From Pseudomonadota bacterium (GTDB lineage: Bacteria > Pseudomonadota > Gammaproteobacteria > Burkholderiales > Rhodocyclaceae), in assembly GCA_029780075.1 (NCBI GenBank), contig JAKOZI010000085.1:1-64000 (forward strand): DNA of 64,000 nt. The letters run 5' to 3'. Below, one piece after another: positions 53,923-63,111 of this stretch. The notes below the pieces were generated by a model. That model saw nothing but the letters and a program-made list of their open reading frames with translations. It was not told where the DNA came from and ran no database searches. Both the position numbers and the translations under genes were made by a program. Position 1 is the stretch's first letter. Every line of letters begins with the position of its first letter.

Positions 53923-54825
53923 CTATATCTGCTGGATACCGGCCAGAACCCAGCCGCTCCTGCCATCGCGTGGCTTGACCATGTGCCAGATCTCGTCGAG
54001 CGGCTCGGCGGTGGCGTTCTTGTCTTCGCGGATCAGGCCGTTGAAGCGCACGCTGACCACGTAGCGGTTGCTCTCTTCGGTGACCTCGACGACCTCGGCG
54101 TTGAGGGTCACGACATCGGTTTCCTGTTCAGCGTCGCCGCGCTCGGCAATGTTCATCCTGATCTCGGCAAACATCTCCGGGGTCGTGAATTCGCGAATGT
54201 CGTCCAGGTTGCGATGGTCGTTGGCTGCCTGCAGGCGGATGAAGCTGAGCTTGGCGTTGCGCACGAAGCCGGCGGCGTCGAAGTCTTCCGGGATATGGCT
54301 GTCGGTGCTGGAGCCCGTTGCCGCGGCACTCGATGCCGGCAGCGCAAGTTCATGTGTGCCGCGGTTTGGTGGGTGGCCATCGGCACCGACCGCCGCGTAC
54401 TGCAGGCCACCCGCTTCGGCCGTCGCCGGCTGCTGAGCACCGGCGCGGCGGCGCAGGACGAAGCCGATGACCAGTACGACCGCCATCACCAGCAACCCGA
54501 TCATGAGCATCGAGGCGAGTTCTTCACCGAAACCGAAGTGCGAGGCGAGGGCGGCGAGTCCGAGGCCGGCGGCGAGGCCGGCGAGCGGCCCCATCCACGA
54601 ACGCTTGGGTTGGGCTGGCGGTGCGGCCGCAGGCGACGGGGCTTTCGCGGCACTGGTCGCGGTAGCCGGCGCAGGTGTCGTGGTCAGCGATCTTTCCGCG
54701 GTGGTTTCGCGTTGCATGCCGCTCGACTTGCCGGCACCAAAGCGCTTGCTGGCTGCCTCGGCGTCGCCGATTGCCAGCGTGAGGGCGAACGCCAGAATGG
54801 CGGTGAGTAGTGAGAAGGTCTTCAT
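53923..54825 (-). CDS. Tim44-like domain membrane protein
   Basis: A 300-residue protein with a signal peptide (residues 1-24, ending AEA-A), an Ala/Pro/Thr-rich stretch to about 75 and two hydrophobic segments (about 80-130, including MLMIGLLVMAVVLVIGFVL). Residues about 180-300 are the Tim44/MRP-L45 domain: FDAAGFVRNAKLSFIRLQAA, LDDIREFTTPEMFAEI and RYVVSVRFNGLIRED. Bacterial members are widespread in betaproteobacteria, but their role is not established. The domain would sit on one side of the inner membrane. A good ribosome site precedes ATG 54825. Confidence 0.88.
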   Translation of the reverse strand: MKTFSLLTAILAFALTLAIGDAEAASKRFGAGKSSGMQRETTAERSLTTTPAPATATSAAKAPSPAAAPPAQPKRSWMGPLAGLAAGLGLAALASHFGFGEELASMLMIGLLVMAVVLVIGFVLRRRAGAQQPATAEAGGLQYAAVGADGHPPNRGTHELALPASSAAATGSSTDSHIPEDFDAAGFVRNAKLSFIRLQAANDHRNLDDIREFTTPEMFAEIRMNIAERGDAEQETDVVTLNAEVVEVTEESNRYVVSVRFNGLIREDKNATAEPLDEIWHMVKPRDGRSGWVLAGIQQI

Positions 54826-55043
54826 CGTGGTCTCCTGGGGGTCTGTGGTCGTACAGGGGCAACCATAAACGCTCTGTCTCCGTTATAAAATCAGAATTAT
54901 CGGGACCAATAATTCGTGGAAAACTGATGTTTTACTGTCCGCGGCCAATCTCCGTCAGGCAAGCGTCGGGCCAACATGCCGGCAACGCAGCGCATCCGGG
55001 GGATTTCCTCGGCTTTGTGTCACGCGGGAACGGCCCGGTTGGG

Positions 55044-56063
55044 TTACGGGAGGGGCTTCCTGCGCGGCCTGGTTGGGCCGGCGGCTTGCCCGTTGCGACC
55101 CGCGACCGTCGGTTCCCGGTGATGGGCGCCGCCGTCGGCGCCTGTGCTGCGCGCCGCGTCGCCGAAGACCTCGTTGCGCGCGACCTGGCTGATGGCGACG
55201 ATCGCCGGGTGTGTCAGCCGACGCTCGGTGGTGATCGCGAAGAGCTGTTCGGCGATCGAATCAATGCGCCCCAGGGAGGTGACGCGATACTGTTCGCAAA
55301 CGTAGGCGGCGATTGCCGTCGGTGCGACGAAGAGGCCGTCACCGGCCTGTCCGAAGGCCTTGAGCAGCGCGCTGTCGTCGAACTCCCCGATGATCCGTGG
55401 ATGCAGGCGCTGGGCTTCGAACCAGTGTTCGAGGCGGGGCCGAATGGCGACGTCTTCGCCCGGCAGCAGAAAGGGAGCGCCGTCGAGCATGGCCGGGAAG
55501 CTGTCGTTTGGTCGCAGCGTCTCGACCAGCGTGGCGGCGCCGAAAACCGTCAGCGTGCTCTCGCCAAGCAGATGGTTGTAGCCGCGCACGTTGAGATTGG
55601 CGGGCATCGGGCGGTCGGCGATCACCATGTCCAGCCGATGGATGGCCAGTTCCGCCAGCAGTGCGGTCAGACGGCCCTCGCGACAGATCAGCCGTACCGG
55701 CTCCGGCAGGTGCAACGCGGGTTCCACCAGCCGGTGGGCCACCGACTTGGGCACCGAGTCGGCTATGCCGACCGCAAACGGCAGGCTCTTCGTTGCCGTC
55801 TGGTCGCGCACGGCGTCGAGCAGTTCGTCGCCGAGCGCAAAGATCTCTTCGGCGTAGCCGAGGATGCGGCGGCCGCTGTCCGTGAGTTCCAGGCCACGCC
55901 CGACACGGCGGAACAGGGCCACCCCGAGGGCTTCCTCGAGTTCGCGAATTTGGCCGCTGATCGACTGTGGCGTGAGATGCAACTGTTCGCCGGCGCGTGC
56001 GATGGCGCCGGATTTGGCGACCACCCAGAAGTAGCGCAGGTGTTTGTAGTTGAGTGCGGCCAT
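55044..56063 (-). CDS. nhaR: NhaR-type LysR transcriptional activator
   Basis: A 339-residue LysR regulator. N-terminal winged helix: YKHLRYFWVVAKSGAIARAGEQLHLTPQSISGQIRELEEALG, the form typical of NhaR. Residues 95-290 are the substrate-binding domain. NhaR responds to Na+ and pH and controls antiporter and envelope genes in enterics. Here no nhaA gene is adjacent; the neighbour is the divergent hpf gene. The C-terminus is extended by about 35 Arg/Gly-rich residues. ATG 56063 starts with MAALNYKHL as in relatives. Confidence 0.88.
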   Translation of the reverse strand: MAALNYKHLRYFWVVAKSGAIARAGEQLHLTPQSISGQIRELEEALGVALFRRVGRGLELTDSGRRILGYAEEIFALGDELLDAVRDQTATKSLPFAVGIADSVPKSVAHRLVEPALHLPEPVRLICREGRLTALLAELAIHRLDMVIADRPMPANLNVRGYNHLLGESTLTVFGAATLVETLRPNDSFPAMLDGAPFLLPGEDVAIRPRLEHWFEAQRLHPRIIGEFDDSALLKAFGQAGDGLFVAPTAIAAYVCEQYRVTSLGRIDSIAEQLFAITTERRLTHPAIVAISQVARNEVFGDAARSTGADGGAHHREPTVAGRNGQAAGPTRPRRKPLP

Positions 56064-56174
56064 GTCTTGAAAAACATCCAGATTATCGATTTATTGATCA
56101 ATTATATTCGATTTGTTGGATTGGTTGCCGTGCGCTAAAGTTTTGCCCGTTGCCAACCCACAAGGAGTTCCTCC
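56064..56174. promoter_or_regulatory. Divergent nhaR-hpf promoter region
   Basis: An AT-rich stretch holds the perfect palindrome ATTGATCAAT (56093-56102), the kind of dyad LysR proteins bind. AAGGAG at 56162-56167 is the hpf ribosome site. The NhaR-like regulator may bind here. Confidence 0.4.
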
Positions 56175-56576
56175 ATGCACATCATCATCCAGGCCGCAGG
56201 TTTCGATCTCTCCGCCGGTTTGCGCGAGCACGTCGAGAGGCGCATCCATTTCGCGCTTGATCGGGCCAGTCAGTACGTGCGCAAGGTTTCGATCCGTCTT
56301 TCCGATGTCAATGGTCCTCGCGGCGGGGAAGACAAACGCTGCCGCATCCAGGTGACGGTTGCCGGGGCTCCCGACATGCTGATCGAGGATACCGAGCCCG
56401 ACCTTTATGTTGCCATCGACCGGGCGGCCGACCGGTCTGGACGGACGCTGACGCGCCTGTTGGCGCGACTGCGCGAACATCGCCACGAAAGCCCGCGTGG
56501 AACCCGGTCCAGGGGCGTGGCGATCGCCGGGAAAGTCGAAAATGGCGGAGCGGCCCTCAACGGGGGCACGGCATGA
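56175..56576 (+). CDS. hpf: HPF/RaiA ribosome hibernation-type factor
   Basis: A 133-residue protein of the ribosome-binding S30AE/HPF family: [20 protein letters not shown] with the first alpha helix, then [20 protein letters not shown] and CRIQVTVAG strands, and the basic second helix [24 protein letters not shown]. These proteins bind the 30S subunit at the A/P sites and inactivate ribosomes in stress. The C-terminal 30 residues are basic and not conserved. It starts after a strong AAGGAG and overlaps htpX by 4 bp, so a stress-linked two-gene operon is likely. Confidence 0.88.
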   Translation: MHIIIQAAGFDLSAGLREHVERRIHFALDRASQYVRKVSIRLSDVNGPRGGEDKRCRIQVTVAGAPDMLIEDTEPDLYVAIDRAADRSGRTLTRLLARLREHRHESPRGTRSRGVAIAGKVENGGAALNGGTA

Positions 56577-57454
56577 AAAGGACACTTCTGCTCATCGGCA
56601 CCAACCTGGCAATCATGCTGGTGCTGGGTCTTGTCACCACCTTGACCGGTGCCCACAGGTTCTTCTCCGGCGCCGGGCTTGACCTCGGCAAGCTGCTGTT
56701 CTTTGCATTGATCATGGGTTTCGGTGGCGCCTTTATCTCGCTATGGATGTCGAAGACCCTCGCCAAGTGGAGCACCGGAGCGCAGGTGATCGAATCGCCG
56801 GGCAACTCCACGGAGTACTGGCTGTTCGAGACGGTGCGCCGATTCTCCGAGCAGGCGGGTCTGCCGATGCCCGAGGTGGCGATCTACGAGGGCGAGCCGA
56901 ATGCCTTCGCGACGGGCGCTACCCGCAATCGTTCGCTGGTCGCCGTCTCTACCGGCCTGCTGCAGAACATGACGCGCGCCGAAGCGGAAGCGGTGATCGC
57001 CCACGAGGTGGCGCACATCGCCAATGGCGACATGGTGACCTTGACATTGATCCAGGGGGTGGTGAACACCTTTGTCGTGTTCATCGCCCGCGTCGTCGGC
57101 TGGCTGGTGGATTCGGCGCTGCGCAAGGGAGATGCCGAGTCGTCGGGGCCGGGCATCGGCTACACGATCACGGTGGTGGTGTGCGACATCGTTTTCGGCA
57201 TCCTGGCCAGCATCATCGTCATGTACTTCTCGCGCAGCCGCGAGTTTCGCGCCGATGCCGGAGCCGCGAAGCTCCTGGGCACGCCGCGGCCGATGGTGGA
57301 TGCGCTACGTCGCCTCGGCGGCATGGAAGCCGGCGAACTGCCGCAGAATGTGGCGTCCGCCGGCATCAATGGCCGGCCGGGCTGGATGGCCCTGTTTTCC
57401 AGCCATCCGCCGATCGAAGAGCGCATCGCGGCGCTGGAGGGCGGCCGTCGTTGA
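56573..57454 (+). CDS. htpX: HtpX membrane zinc metalloprotease
   Basis: A 293-residue M48 protease. Four hydrophobic helices anchor it in the inner membrane (residues 5-25, 38-58, about 160-185 and 200-220). The zinc site is [15 protein letters not shown] (HExxH, about 140-149) and the third ligand Glu lies in [11 protein letters not shown] (about 224). HtpX removes misfolded membrane proteins together with FtsH. It overlaps hpf by 4 bp. The length is normal for proteobacterial HtpX. Confidence 0.95.
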   Translation: MKRTLLLIGTNLAIMLVLGLVTTLTGAHRFFSGAGLDLGKLLFFALIMGFGGAFISLWMSKTLAKWSTGAQVIESPGNSTEYWLFETVRRFSEQAGLPMPEVAIYEGEPNAFATGATRNRSLVAVSTGLLQNMTRAEAEAVIAHEVAHIANGDMVTLTLIQGVVNTFVVFIARVVGWLVDSALRKGDAESSGPGIGYTITVVVCDIVFGILASIIVMYFSRSREFRADAGAAKLLGTPRPMVDALRRLGGMEAGELPQNVASAGINGRPGWMALFSSHPPIEERIAALEGGRR

Positions 57455-57582
57455 AACCGGCTGTTTGCCCGGCACGCGGGTTGGTCAAACGCGAAATGCC
57501 GGATCGTACGATACACTGACCGCCTGTCCGCCAGGGGCGCGGTCAGTTCTCGCGCCTCCGCGCGGCAGCGGTCAGTCTCAGC

Positions 57583-58482
57583 CTAATTTGCGGCCACCGG
57601 CTCGCCACCGAGTGCGACCAGCAGATCGTCGAGCAGCTGCGCTACTTCTCCGGTCATCAATGTGAAGTCGATATCGAAGCGCTCGTCTTCGTTCTCCCCC
57701 TGGCCGTCCGCCTGCTCCTTGAGGATGTCCAGGAAGGCGAGGCGCTTGATCTGCAGGAGATCGTTGAGGACGAAGGAAATGCGGTTGTTCCAGGTCATTG
57801 CCAAGCGAGTGACGATCTTGCCGGTGGCGATGTGCTGGCGGATCTCCTCGCCATCGAGCGTGTGATTGACGTAGCGCACGGTCGCTTTTTCCGTCGAGCG
57901 CAGTTCCAGGTCCTGGTCGAGAGTGAAACCGGCCGGCGCTTCGCCGCTGGCCACCCAGCCGGTCATCGCCGCCGAAGGCGATTGTATGACCTTGAGCACC
58001 CTGGCCGGCAAACCGTCGACCGACTTCTGCAGTTGTTCGAGAAATTCTTCGGCTTTTGCCGGCGAGGCGGAATCGATCACCAGCCAGCCGTTGAGCGGGT
58101 CAATCCAGCCGAAGGTGCTGCGGCTACGGATGAAGGCGCGCGGCAGCAGTTCGAGAGTCATCGCCTCCTGGATCTCGCGCATCTCGCGGCGCCCGATGCG
58201 CCGGCCTTCAGCTTCTTCGATCTCCTTCGCCTTGTCACTGGCGAAACGCTTGACGATCGACGCCGGAAGGAGCTTTTCCTCGGCACCGAGGGCGAGCAGC
58301 CACTGCTGGTTGACGCTGTGAATCAGCGTACCGCCGGCACGTGGCGGAACCCAGCCGATACTCTTCGGATCGGTGGCATGACATCCTTGCAGGGTCAGTT
58401 TGGCGAGTTGCTCTTCAAGCAGTGCGGTGTCGGTCGCCCAGTTCCTGGGCAGGCGGTAGAGATGAAGATTCTTGAACCACAT
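57583..58482 (-). CDS. rdgC: RdgC recombination-associated protein
   Basis: A 299-residue protein; ATG 58482 is chosen because the family starts MWFKNL (an upstream in-frame TTG is less likely). Family features: NLHLYRLP, FGWVPP-type segment SIGWVPPRAG, LLALGAEEKLLPASIV, RREMREIQEAMTLELLPRAF and FGWIDPLNGWLVID. RdgC forms a ring dimer around duplex DNA and limits RecA loading. It is monocistronic here, convergent with htpX. Confidence 0.95.
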   Translation of the reverse strand: MWFKNLHLYRLPRNWATDTALLEEQLAKLTLQGCHATDPKSIGWVPPRAGGTLIHSVNQQWLLALGAEEKLLPASIVKRFASDKAKEIEEAEGRRIGRREMREIQEAMTLELLPRAFIRSRSTFGWIDPLNGWLVIDSASPAKAEEFLEQLQKSVDGLPARVLKVIQSPSAAMTGWVASGEAPAGFTLDQDLELRSTEKATVRYVNHTLDGEEIRQHIATGKIVTRLAMTWNNRISFVLNDLLQIKRLAFLDILKEQADGQGENEDERFDIDFTLMTGEVAQLLDDLLVALGGEPVAAN

Positions 58483-58644
58483 AATCGGACCCAAAAAAGT
58501 CGAGGATTATAGGCCGGAAAGGGGGCGACCATCGGGTTGATCCCGAACCTGCCGTCGGCAACCTGGCCGCAGGCTGCGCCGATATTCGCCGCTGCGGGCC
58601 TGGCCTGGCTGAACGTTCACAACGGGCCGGCAGGGGTTGCGGTA

Positions 58645-59733
58645 TCACGGGACCATGGCCAGAAAGACAAATACGGCGAACACCACCAGGTGAACGGCAC
58701 CCTGAAGAATTGTCGCGCGTCCTCCGGACAGTGTCGTCGAGGTCAGCAACAGCGTCAGTGCCAGCAGGGCCACTTCCTTGGGAGGCAGTCCCAGGTCCAG
58801 CGGCAGACCGAGCAGGATGGATGTCGCGGCCACGGCAGGAATCGTCAGACCGATGGTGGCGAGCGCCGAGCCCAGCGCCAGGTTGAAGCTGGTCTGCATC
58901 CGGTCGCTGCGCGCCGCGTGCACGGCTGCCATCGTCTCGGGCAGCAACACCATCAGCGCGATGGCGATACCCACCACGGCATGCGGCATGCCCGCGCCAA
59001 CGACCGCGGCCTCGATGCCGGGTGCGAGCACCTTGGCGAGGCCGACCACCGCGACGAGAGCAACGAGCAGCAGCACCAGGCTGATCAATGCGGTTGCCGC
59101 CGAGGGTGGGGCTGCGTGCGCGTCTTCGGATTGGTCGTTCACAGGCAGGAAGTAGTCTCGATGCCGAACCGTCTGGACGAAAACGAACACGCCCCAGAGC
59201 ACGAAGGAAACGACGCCGGCGAAGGCAAGTTGCGGTGCTGAAAAAGTCGGACCCGCCGTGGACGAGGTGTAGGTGGGAAGAACCAGGGTAAGGGTGGTGA
59301 GGGTGGCCAGTACCGCCAGAGCGGGGGTGGTGCCCTCGACGCGAAAGCCGATGGTCCGATGCCGGATACTACCCATCAGCAGACAAAGACCGATGACGCC
59401 GTTGCAGACGATCATCACCGTGGCGTATACGGTGTCGCGTGCCAGAGTACTGGAAACGTTGCCACCAGCCCGCATCAACGAGACGATCAACGACACTTCG
59501 ATGACGGTTACCGCCAAAGCGAGAACGAGCGTTCCGAACGGTTCGCCAAGTCGGTGCGCAATCACTTCGGCGTGATGAACTGCGACCAGCACCGACGCAA
59601 TCAAGGTGGAACCGGCAATGGCAGACAGGAACCATCCGGGAGCGAGCCCCCAGATCGCGGCGAGCAGGATGCAGGCCAGAACCGGTACAGCAATACTCCA
59701 GACAGGCACACTGGCAAACCGTCGACGGGTCAT
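58645..59733 (-). CDS. chaA: Calcium/proton antiporter, ChaA type
   Basis: A 362-residue membrane protein with about eleven helices and the two inverted CaCA repeats: GEPFGTLVLALAVTVIEVSLIVSLM (about 62-86) and FNLALGSALATIGLTIPAVA (about 283-302), each with the acidic residue or Ser/Asn positions that bind cation. An acidic cytosolic loop (about 195-215) separates the halves. Relatives exchange Na+ or Ca2+ for protons at alkaline pH. The family member is similar to rhizobial y4hA-type proteins as well as ChaA. It stands alone. Confidence 0.88.
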   Translation of the reverse strand: MTRRRFASVPVWSIAVPVLACILLAAIWGLAPGWFLSAIAGSTLIASVLVAVHHAEVIAHRLGEPFGTLVLALAVTVIEVSLIVSLMRAGGNVSSTLARDTVYATVMIVCNGVIGLCLLMGSIRHRTIGFRVEGTTPALAVLATLTTLTLVLPTYTSSTAGPTFSAPQLAFAGVVSFVLWGVFVFVQTVRHRDYFLPVNDQSEDAHAAPPSAATALISLVLLLVALVAVVGLAKVLAPGIEAAVVGAGMPHAVVGIAIALMVLLPETMAAVHAARSDRMQTSFNLALGSALATIGLTIPAVAATSILLGLPLDLGLPPKEVALLALTLLLTSTTLSGGRATILQGAVHLVVFAVFVFLAMVP

Positions 59734-59944
59734 GGGAGGCAGCCTCAGGTTGATGAAGAGCGCGCTTCAGCGCGGCGGCTCGCAGCGAAGTTTAATGTGA
59801 AAGTCGCGCCAGCGACTCACGAACCTCCCATCGCCTGTTTGCGGGAGAGCAACCGCAGGACGGTGCGGAAGAGCGATCGACGAGTGCAGGAGCGCAAACA
59901 GCCACAGACAGGAAACCGGCTTCGACGCCTCGCACATTCCGCCG

Positions 59945-60865
59945 TCACTGCGCCGCTGCCTTGCGAAAGACGTAAAACAGATTGCGCTCACTGACCAGGT
60001 ACAGGTTGCCGGCCTCGTCGAGGGCCACGCCTTCGGCCTGCGGAATAGTGTGGTCAAGGCCGTTCAGACCGCGTAGCAAGGCGATGAAATTGCGTGGATC
60101 GTAGTGCTCTCCCAACTCGACCAGCAGGTGCGACTCCTGCGACAGCGCGACGATATGGCCACTGCGCGGGTCGACGGTGAGCGCCGCGAGATCGGTCATG
60201 TGATCGCCCAGATCGACAAGCGCGTGCAGCTCTCCGCTTGCCCGGCAGCCATCCGAAGCCAGGCCATAGACCATCACCGGATGTTTCTCCTTGCCCAACA
60301 GCAGGCGCCGATGACGCTTGTCCCAGGCAAGCCCCTCGAAACCTTTGTTCGGGGGATCCGGATGGCCGAGTTCGATCTGCTGGACGAACTCTTCCCGGCG
60401 CAACTCCTTCGTCTCGGCAGCGATGCGGAAGAACGACAGCCGGTCCTGACGTTCGTCGGTGATTGCCATGCAGTCGCCTTCCAGTACCGCCACACCTTCC
60501 AGATTCGACGCGCCGTTCACCGGCATGCGACGCAGAATTTCTCCCGCTGTGGAGATCTCGATCAACAGCGGCGTCTTGCCACTGACCGCAAAAAGGGTGC
60601 CACTTGCCGGGTTGTAGGCCAGGTCGGAGAGTTCCTCGCTCTCGAGTCCGGGGAGTGCGACCTGCAGGACCGCACGGTAGCCCGGCAACCACAGGCTCGC
60701 GGCACGCTCTGCGGGCGCGCTGCGCAACTCCTGGAACCAGAGCAGAGCGCGCGCATCCAGGCGCAGGCCATGCAGGGTGCCGGCAAGCAGGGCCGCAAGA
60801 GCGACCAGGCTCCAGAGACGAACGGCTCTCGACATGCGCACAAAAACAATCGGGCGTTTTTTCAT
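59945..60865 (-). CDS. SdiA-regulated domain (YjiK-type) beta-propeller protein
   Basis: A 306-residue protein; ATG 60865 follows AGAGGATC and replaces an earlier TTG. Residues 10-35 are a signal anchor (RLWSLVALAALLAGTLHGL). The rest is a six-bladed beta-propeller-type sequence with repeated NLEGVAVLEGDCMAITDE, KGFEGLAWDKRHRRLLLGKE, LAALTVDPRSGHIVALSQES and QAEGVALDEAGNLYLVSE units, characteristic of the SdiA-regulated family. The function is unknown; likely a periplasmic, calcium-dependent binding or phytase-like protein. It lies downstream of the antiporter start region but is not obviously linked. Confidence 0.85.
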   Translation of the reverse strand: MKKRPIVFVRMSRAVRLWSLVALAALLAGTLHGLRLDARALLWFQELRSAPAERAASLWLPGYRAVLQVALPGLESEELSDLAYNPASGTLFAVSGKTPLLIEISTAGEILRRMPVNGASNLEGVAVLEGDCMAITDERQDRLSFFRIAAETKELRREEFVQQIELGHPDPPNKGFEGLAWDKRHRRLLLGKEKHPVMVYGLASDGCRASGELHALVDLGDHMTDLAALTVDPRSGHIVALSQESHLLVELGEHYDPRNFIALLRGLNGLDHTIPQAEGVALDEAGNLYLVSERNLFYVFRKAAAQ

Positions 60866-61130
60866 CGCCGTGATCCTCTGCAAACCCGGTCTGACTTCTG
60901 GTCACGGTTCGAGCACAAAAGAAGAGAGTAGAACCGATTTTTTCCGGATTTGAAAGATGACGCGATACCGGCCAGTCCTTTGGCGGCATCCGCCGGCATC
61001 GACGCCTGATCCGGTCGCGACGCGGAGATGATGACGCACGGTTGTCGCCGACTTCCGTCGTACCGGCAAGCAGGCGTCCTTTGAGTGTGGGACAATTCGC
61101 GCCTCACCATTCAATTCTGCGGGCTGACCC

Positions 61131-62159
61131 ATGAAGATTGCCGGCTGGAAATGCTGCTCCGCGTTGATTGCCGTCCTGGCGCTGGCCCCACTGACGGCGC
61201 ACGCCGGCAAGACCCTGGATTCGGTCCGCCAGCAGGGCCGCGTCGCCTGCGGGGTGAGCACCGGCCTTGCCGGGTTTTCCGGGGTGGACAGCAAAGGAAA
61301 CTGGAGCGGGCTCGATACCGACATCTGCCGCAGCATCGCGGCGGCGGTGCTGGGAGACCCGGGCAAGGTGAAATGGCTGCCGCTCAATTCACAGCAGCGC
61401 TTCACCGCCCTGCAGGCGGGTGAGGTGGATGTGCTGTCGCGCAACACCACCTGGACCCTGACCCGCGACGCCTCGATGGGCCTGCATTTCACCGCCATCA
61501 CATACTACGATGGCCAGGGGTTCATGGTCCCGAAGCAGTCGAAAGCGAGCAGCGTCAAGCAGCTCAGGAACGCCGAAATCTGCGTCCAGTCCGGCACCAC
61601 CACCGAAAAGAACCTGAACGACTACTTCCGCGCGCAGGGGGCGAAGGTCAGGCCGGTGGTTTTCGAGAGCTTCGAAGCCTCCCTCAAGGCGTTCTTCTCC
61701 GGGCGTTGCCAGGCCTATACGACCGATGTGTCCAGCCTGGTGTCGATCCGCGACAAGGAGGCGCCGAAACCCGGCGACTATGTGATCCTGCCCGAAGTGA
61801 TCTCCAAGGAACCCCTGGGCCCGGCAGTGCGGCGCGGCGACGACGAGTGGTTCGCGATCGTCAAGTGGCTGGTCTTCGCGCTCATCGAAGCCGAGGAACT
61901 GGGAATCACGCAAGCCAACGCCGACAGTTTGCGCAACAGTCCCAACCCCGCCGTGCAGCGGCTGCTCGGTAGCGGCGACGATAGCGGCCGCCTGCTCGGC
62001 CTTGATCGCGAGTGGGCGCTGCGGGCGATCAAGGCGGTGGGCAACTACGGCGAAATTTTCGAGCGCAATCTCGGATCCGGTTCGTCGCTCAAGCTGCCGC
62101 GTGGGTCGAATGCGCTGTGGACCAAGGGTGGCCTGATGTATGCGCCGCCCGTTCGCTGA
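61131..62159 (+). CDS. aapJ: General L-amino acid ABC transporter, substrate-binding protein
   Basis: A 342-residue periplasmic protein. Signal peptide 1-25 (LIAVLALAPLTAHA-G). The family signature LDSVRQQGRVACGVSTGLAGF follows, then GLDTDICRSIAAAVLGD and QAGEVDVLSRNTTWTLTRD, which mark the AapJ branch of solute-binding family 3. It captures polar amino acids and delivers them to the AapQM permease. Its last 20 bp overlap aapQ. Confidence 0.92.
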   Translation: MKIAGWKCCSALIAVLALAPLTAHAGKTLDSVRQQGRVACGVSTGLAGFSGVDSKGNWSGLDTDICRSIAAAVLGDPGKVKWLPLNSQQRFTALQAGEVDVLSRNTTWTLTRDASMGLHFTAITYYDGQGFMVPKQSKASSVKQLRNAEICVQSGTTTEKNLNDYFRAQGAKVRPVVFESFEASLKAFFSGRCQAYTTDVSSLVSIRDKEAPKPGDYVILPEVISKEPLGPAVRRGDDEWFAIVKWLVFALIEAEELGITQANADSLRNSPNPAVQRLLGSGDDSGRLLGLDREWALRAIKAVGNYGEIFERNLGSGSSLKLPRGSNALWTKGGLMYAPPVR

Positions 62160-63111
62160 GTTTCGGCGCCACGTTTCATCGCGCGCTTTCTTCTATCAGC
62201 TACTGGTCGCCGGGCTGGCGCTGGCCCTCGTCTGGCTGTTGGTCGAGCAGACCGGCGCCGAACTGCGGACGCGCGGCATACGCAGCGGTTTTGCCTTTCT
62301 CTTCGAGCCGGCCGGCTTCTCGATCGGCGAGAGCGTGCTCGACTTCGACGCCGCGCAACCGTATTGGCGTGCCTTTCTCGTCGGCGTACTCAACACCCTG
62401 CGGGTGGCGCTGGCGGCCATCGTCCTGGCGACCGTCCTGGGCCTGTGCCTCGGCGCCTGCAGCCTGACCAGGAATGTCCTGCTGCGCGGACTGTGCCGAG
62501 CCTACGTCGAAGTCTTCCGCAACATCCCCTTGCTGCTGCAACTGCTCACCTGGTATTTCCTGCTGGCCGAGAAACTGCCAGCGGCGGACGCTGCGCTGAA
62601 CCCGCTGCCGGGGGTTTTCCTGAGCAAGAGCGGGCTCGCCTTTCCCTGGGGTGGGGAAGTGCCGGCCGCGGGTGATTTCGGCATCGCCGGCGGTGGCGCC
62701 GTGACGCCGGAGTTTCTTGCCCTGCTGCTCGGCCTGAGTTGCTATGGCGCGGCCTACCTGGCTGAAATTGTCCGTGCCGGCATCCTTTCGGTGCCGCGCG
62801 GCCAGGTCGATGCGGCCGCAGCACTCGGCATGACGCCGATACAGCGCCTGCGCGCGGTGGTCCTGCCGCAGGCCCTGCGTCTGATGATTCCACCGGCGAC
62901 CAACCAGTTTCTCAACCTGACCAAGAACTCCTCGCTCGCCGTCGCCGTGGGTTATCCAGACCTGGTATCGATTGCCAATACCAGCCTCAACCAGACCGGG
63001 CAGGCCATCGAGTGCATCAGCATCCTGATGGCGGTCTATCTCGCATTGTCGCTGCTGACCGCCGCGGCGACCGGCTGGTATAACCGGTGGCAGTTGCGCA
63101 GGGGACACTGA
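62140..63111 (+). CDS. aapQ: General L-amino acid ABC transporter permease AapQ
   Basis: A 323-residue permease with about eight helices. The N-terminal part (1-80) has the long periplasmic segment typical of AapQ (RSGFAFLFEPAGFSIGES). The HisM-type loop for ATPase contact is QVDAAAALGMTPIQRLRAVVLPQALR at about 225-250. It forms the heteromeric membrane pore with AapM. It overlaps aapJ by 20 bp and aapM by 1 bp, so the operon is tightly coupled. Confidence 0.93.
   Translation: MRRPFAEFRRHVSSRAFFYQLLVAGLALALVWLLVEQTGAELRTRGIRSGFAFLFEPAGFSIGESVLDFDAAQPYWRAFLVGVLNTLRVALAAIVLATVLGLCLGACSLTRNVLLRGLCRAYVEVFRNIPLLLQLLTWYFLLAEKLPAADAALNPLPGVFLSKSGLAFPWGGEVPAAGDFGIAGGGAVTPEFLALLLGLSCYGAAYLAEIVRAGILSVPRGQVDAAAALGMTPIQRLRAVVLPQALRLMIPPATNQFLNLTKNSSLAVAVGYPDLVSIANTSLNQTGQAIECISILMAVYLALSLLTAAATGWYNRWQLRRGH

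Noticed and set aside
59767-60057. Minus-strand 96-codon frame downstream of the antiporter
   Set aside because: It overlaps the end of the SdiA-regulated gene in another frame and lacks a ribosome site and features.
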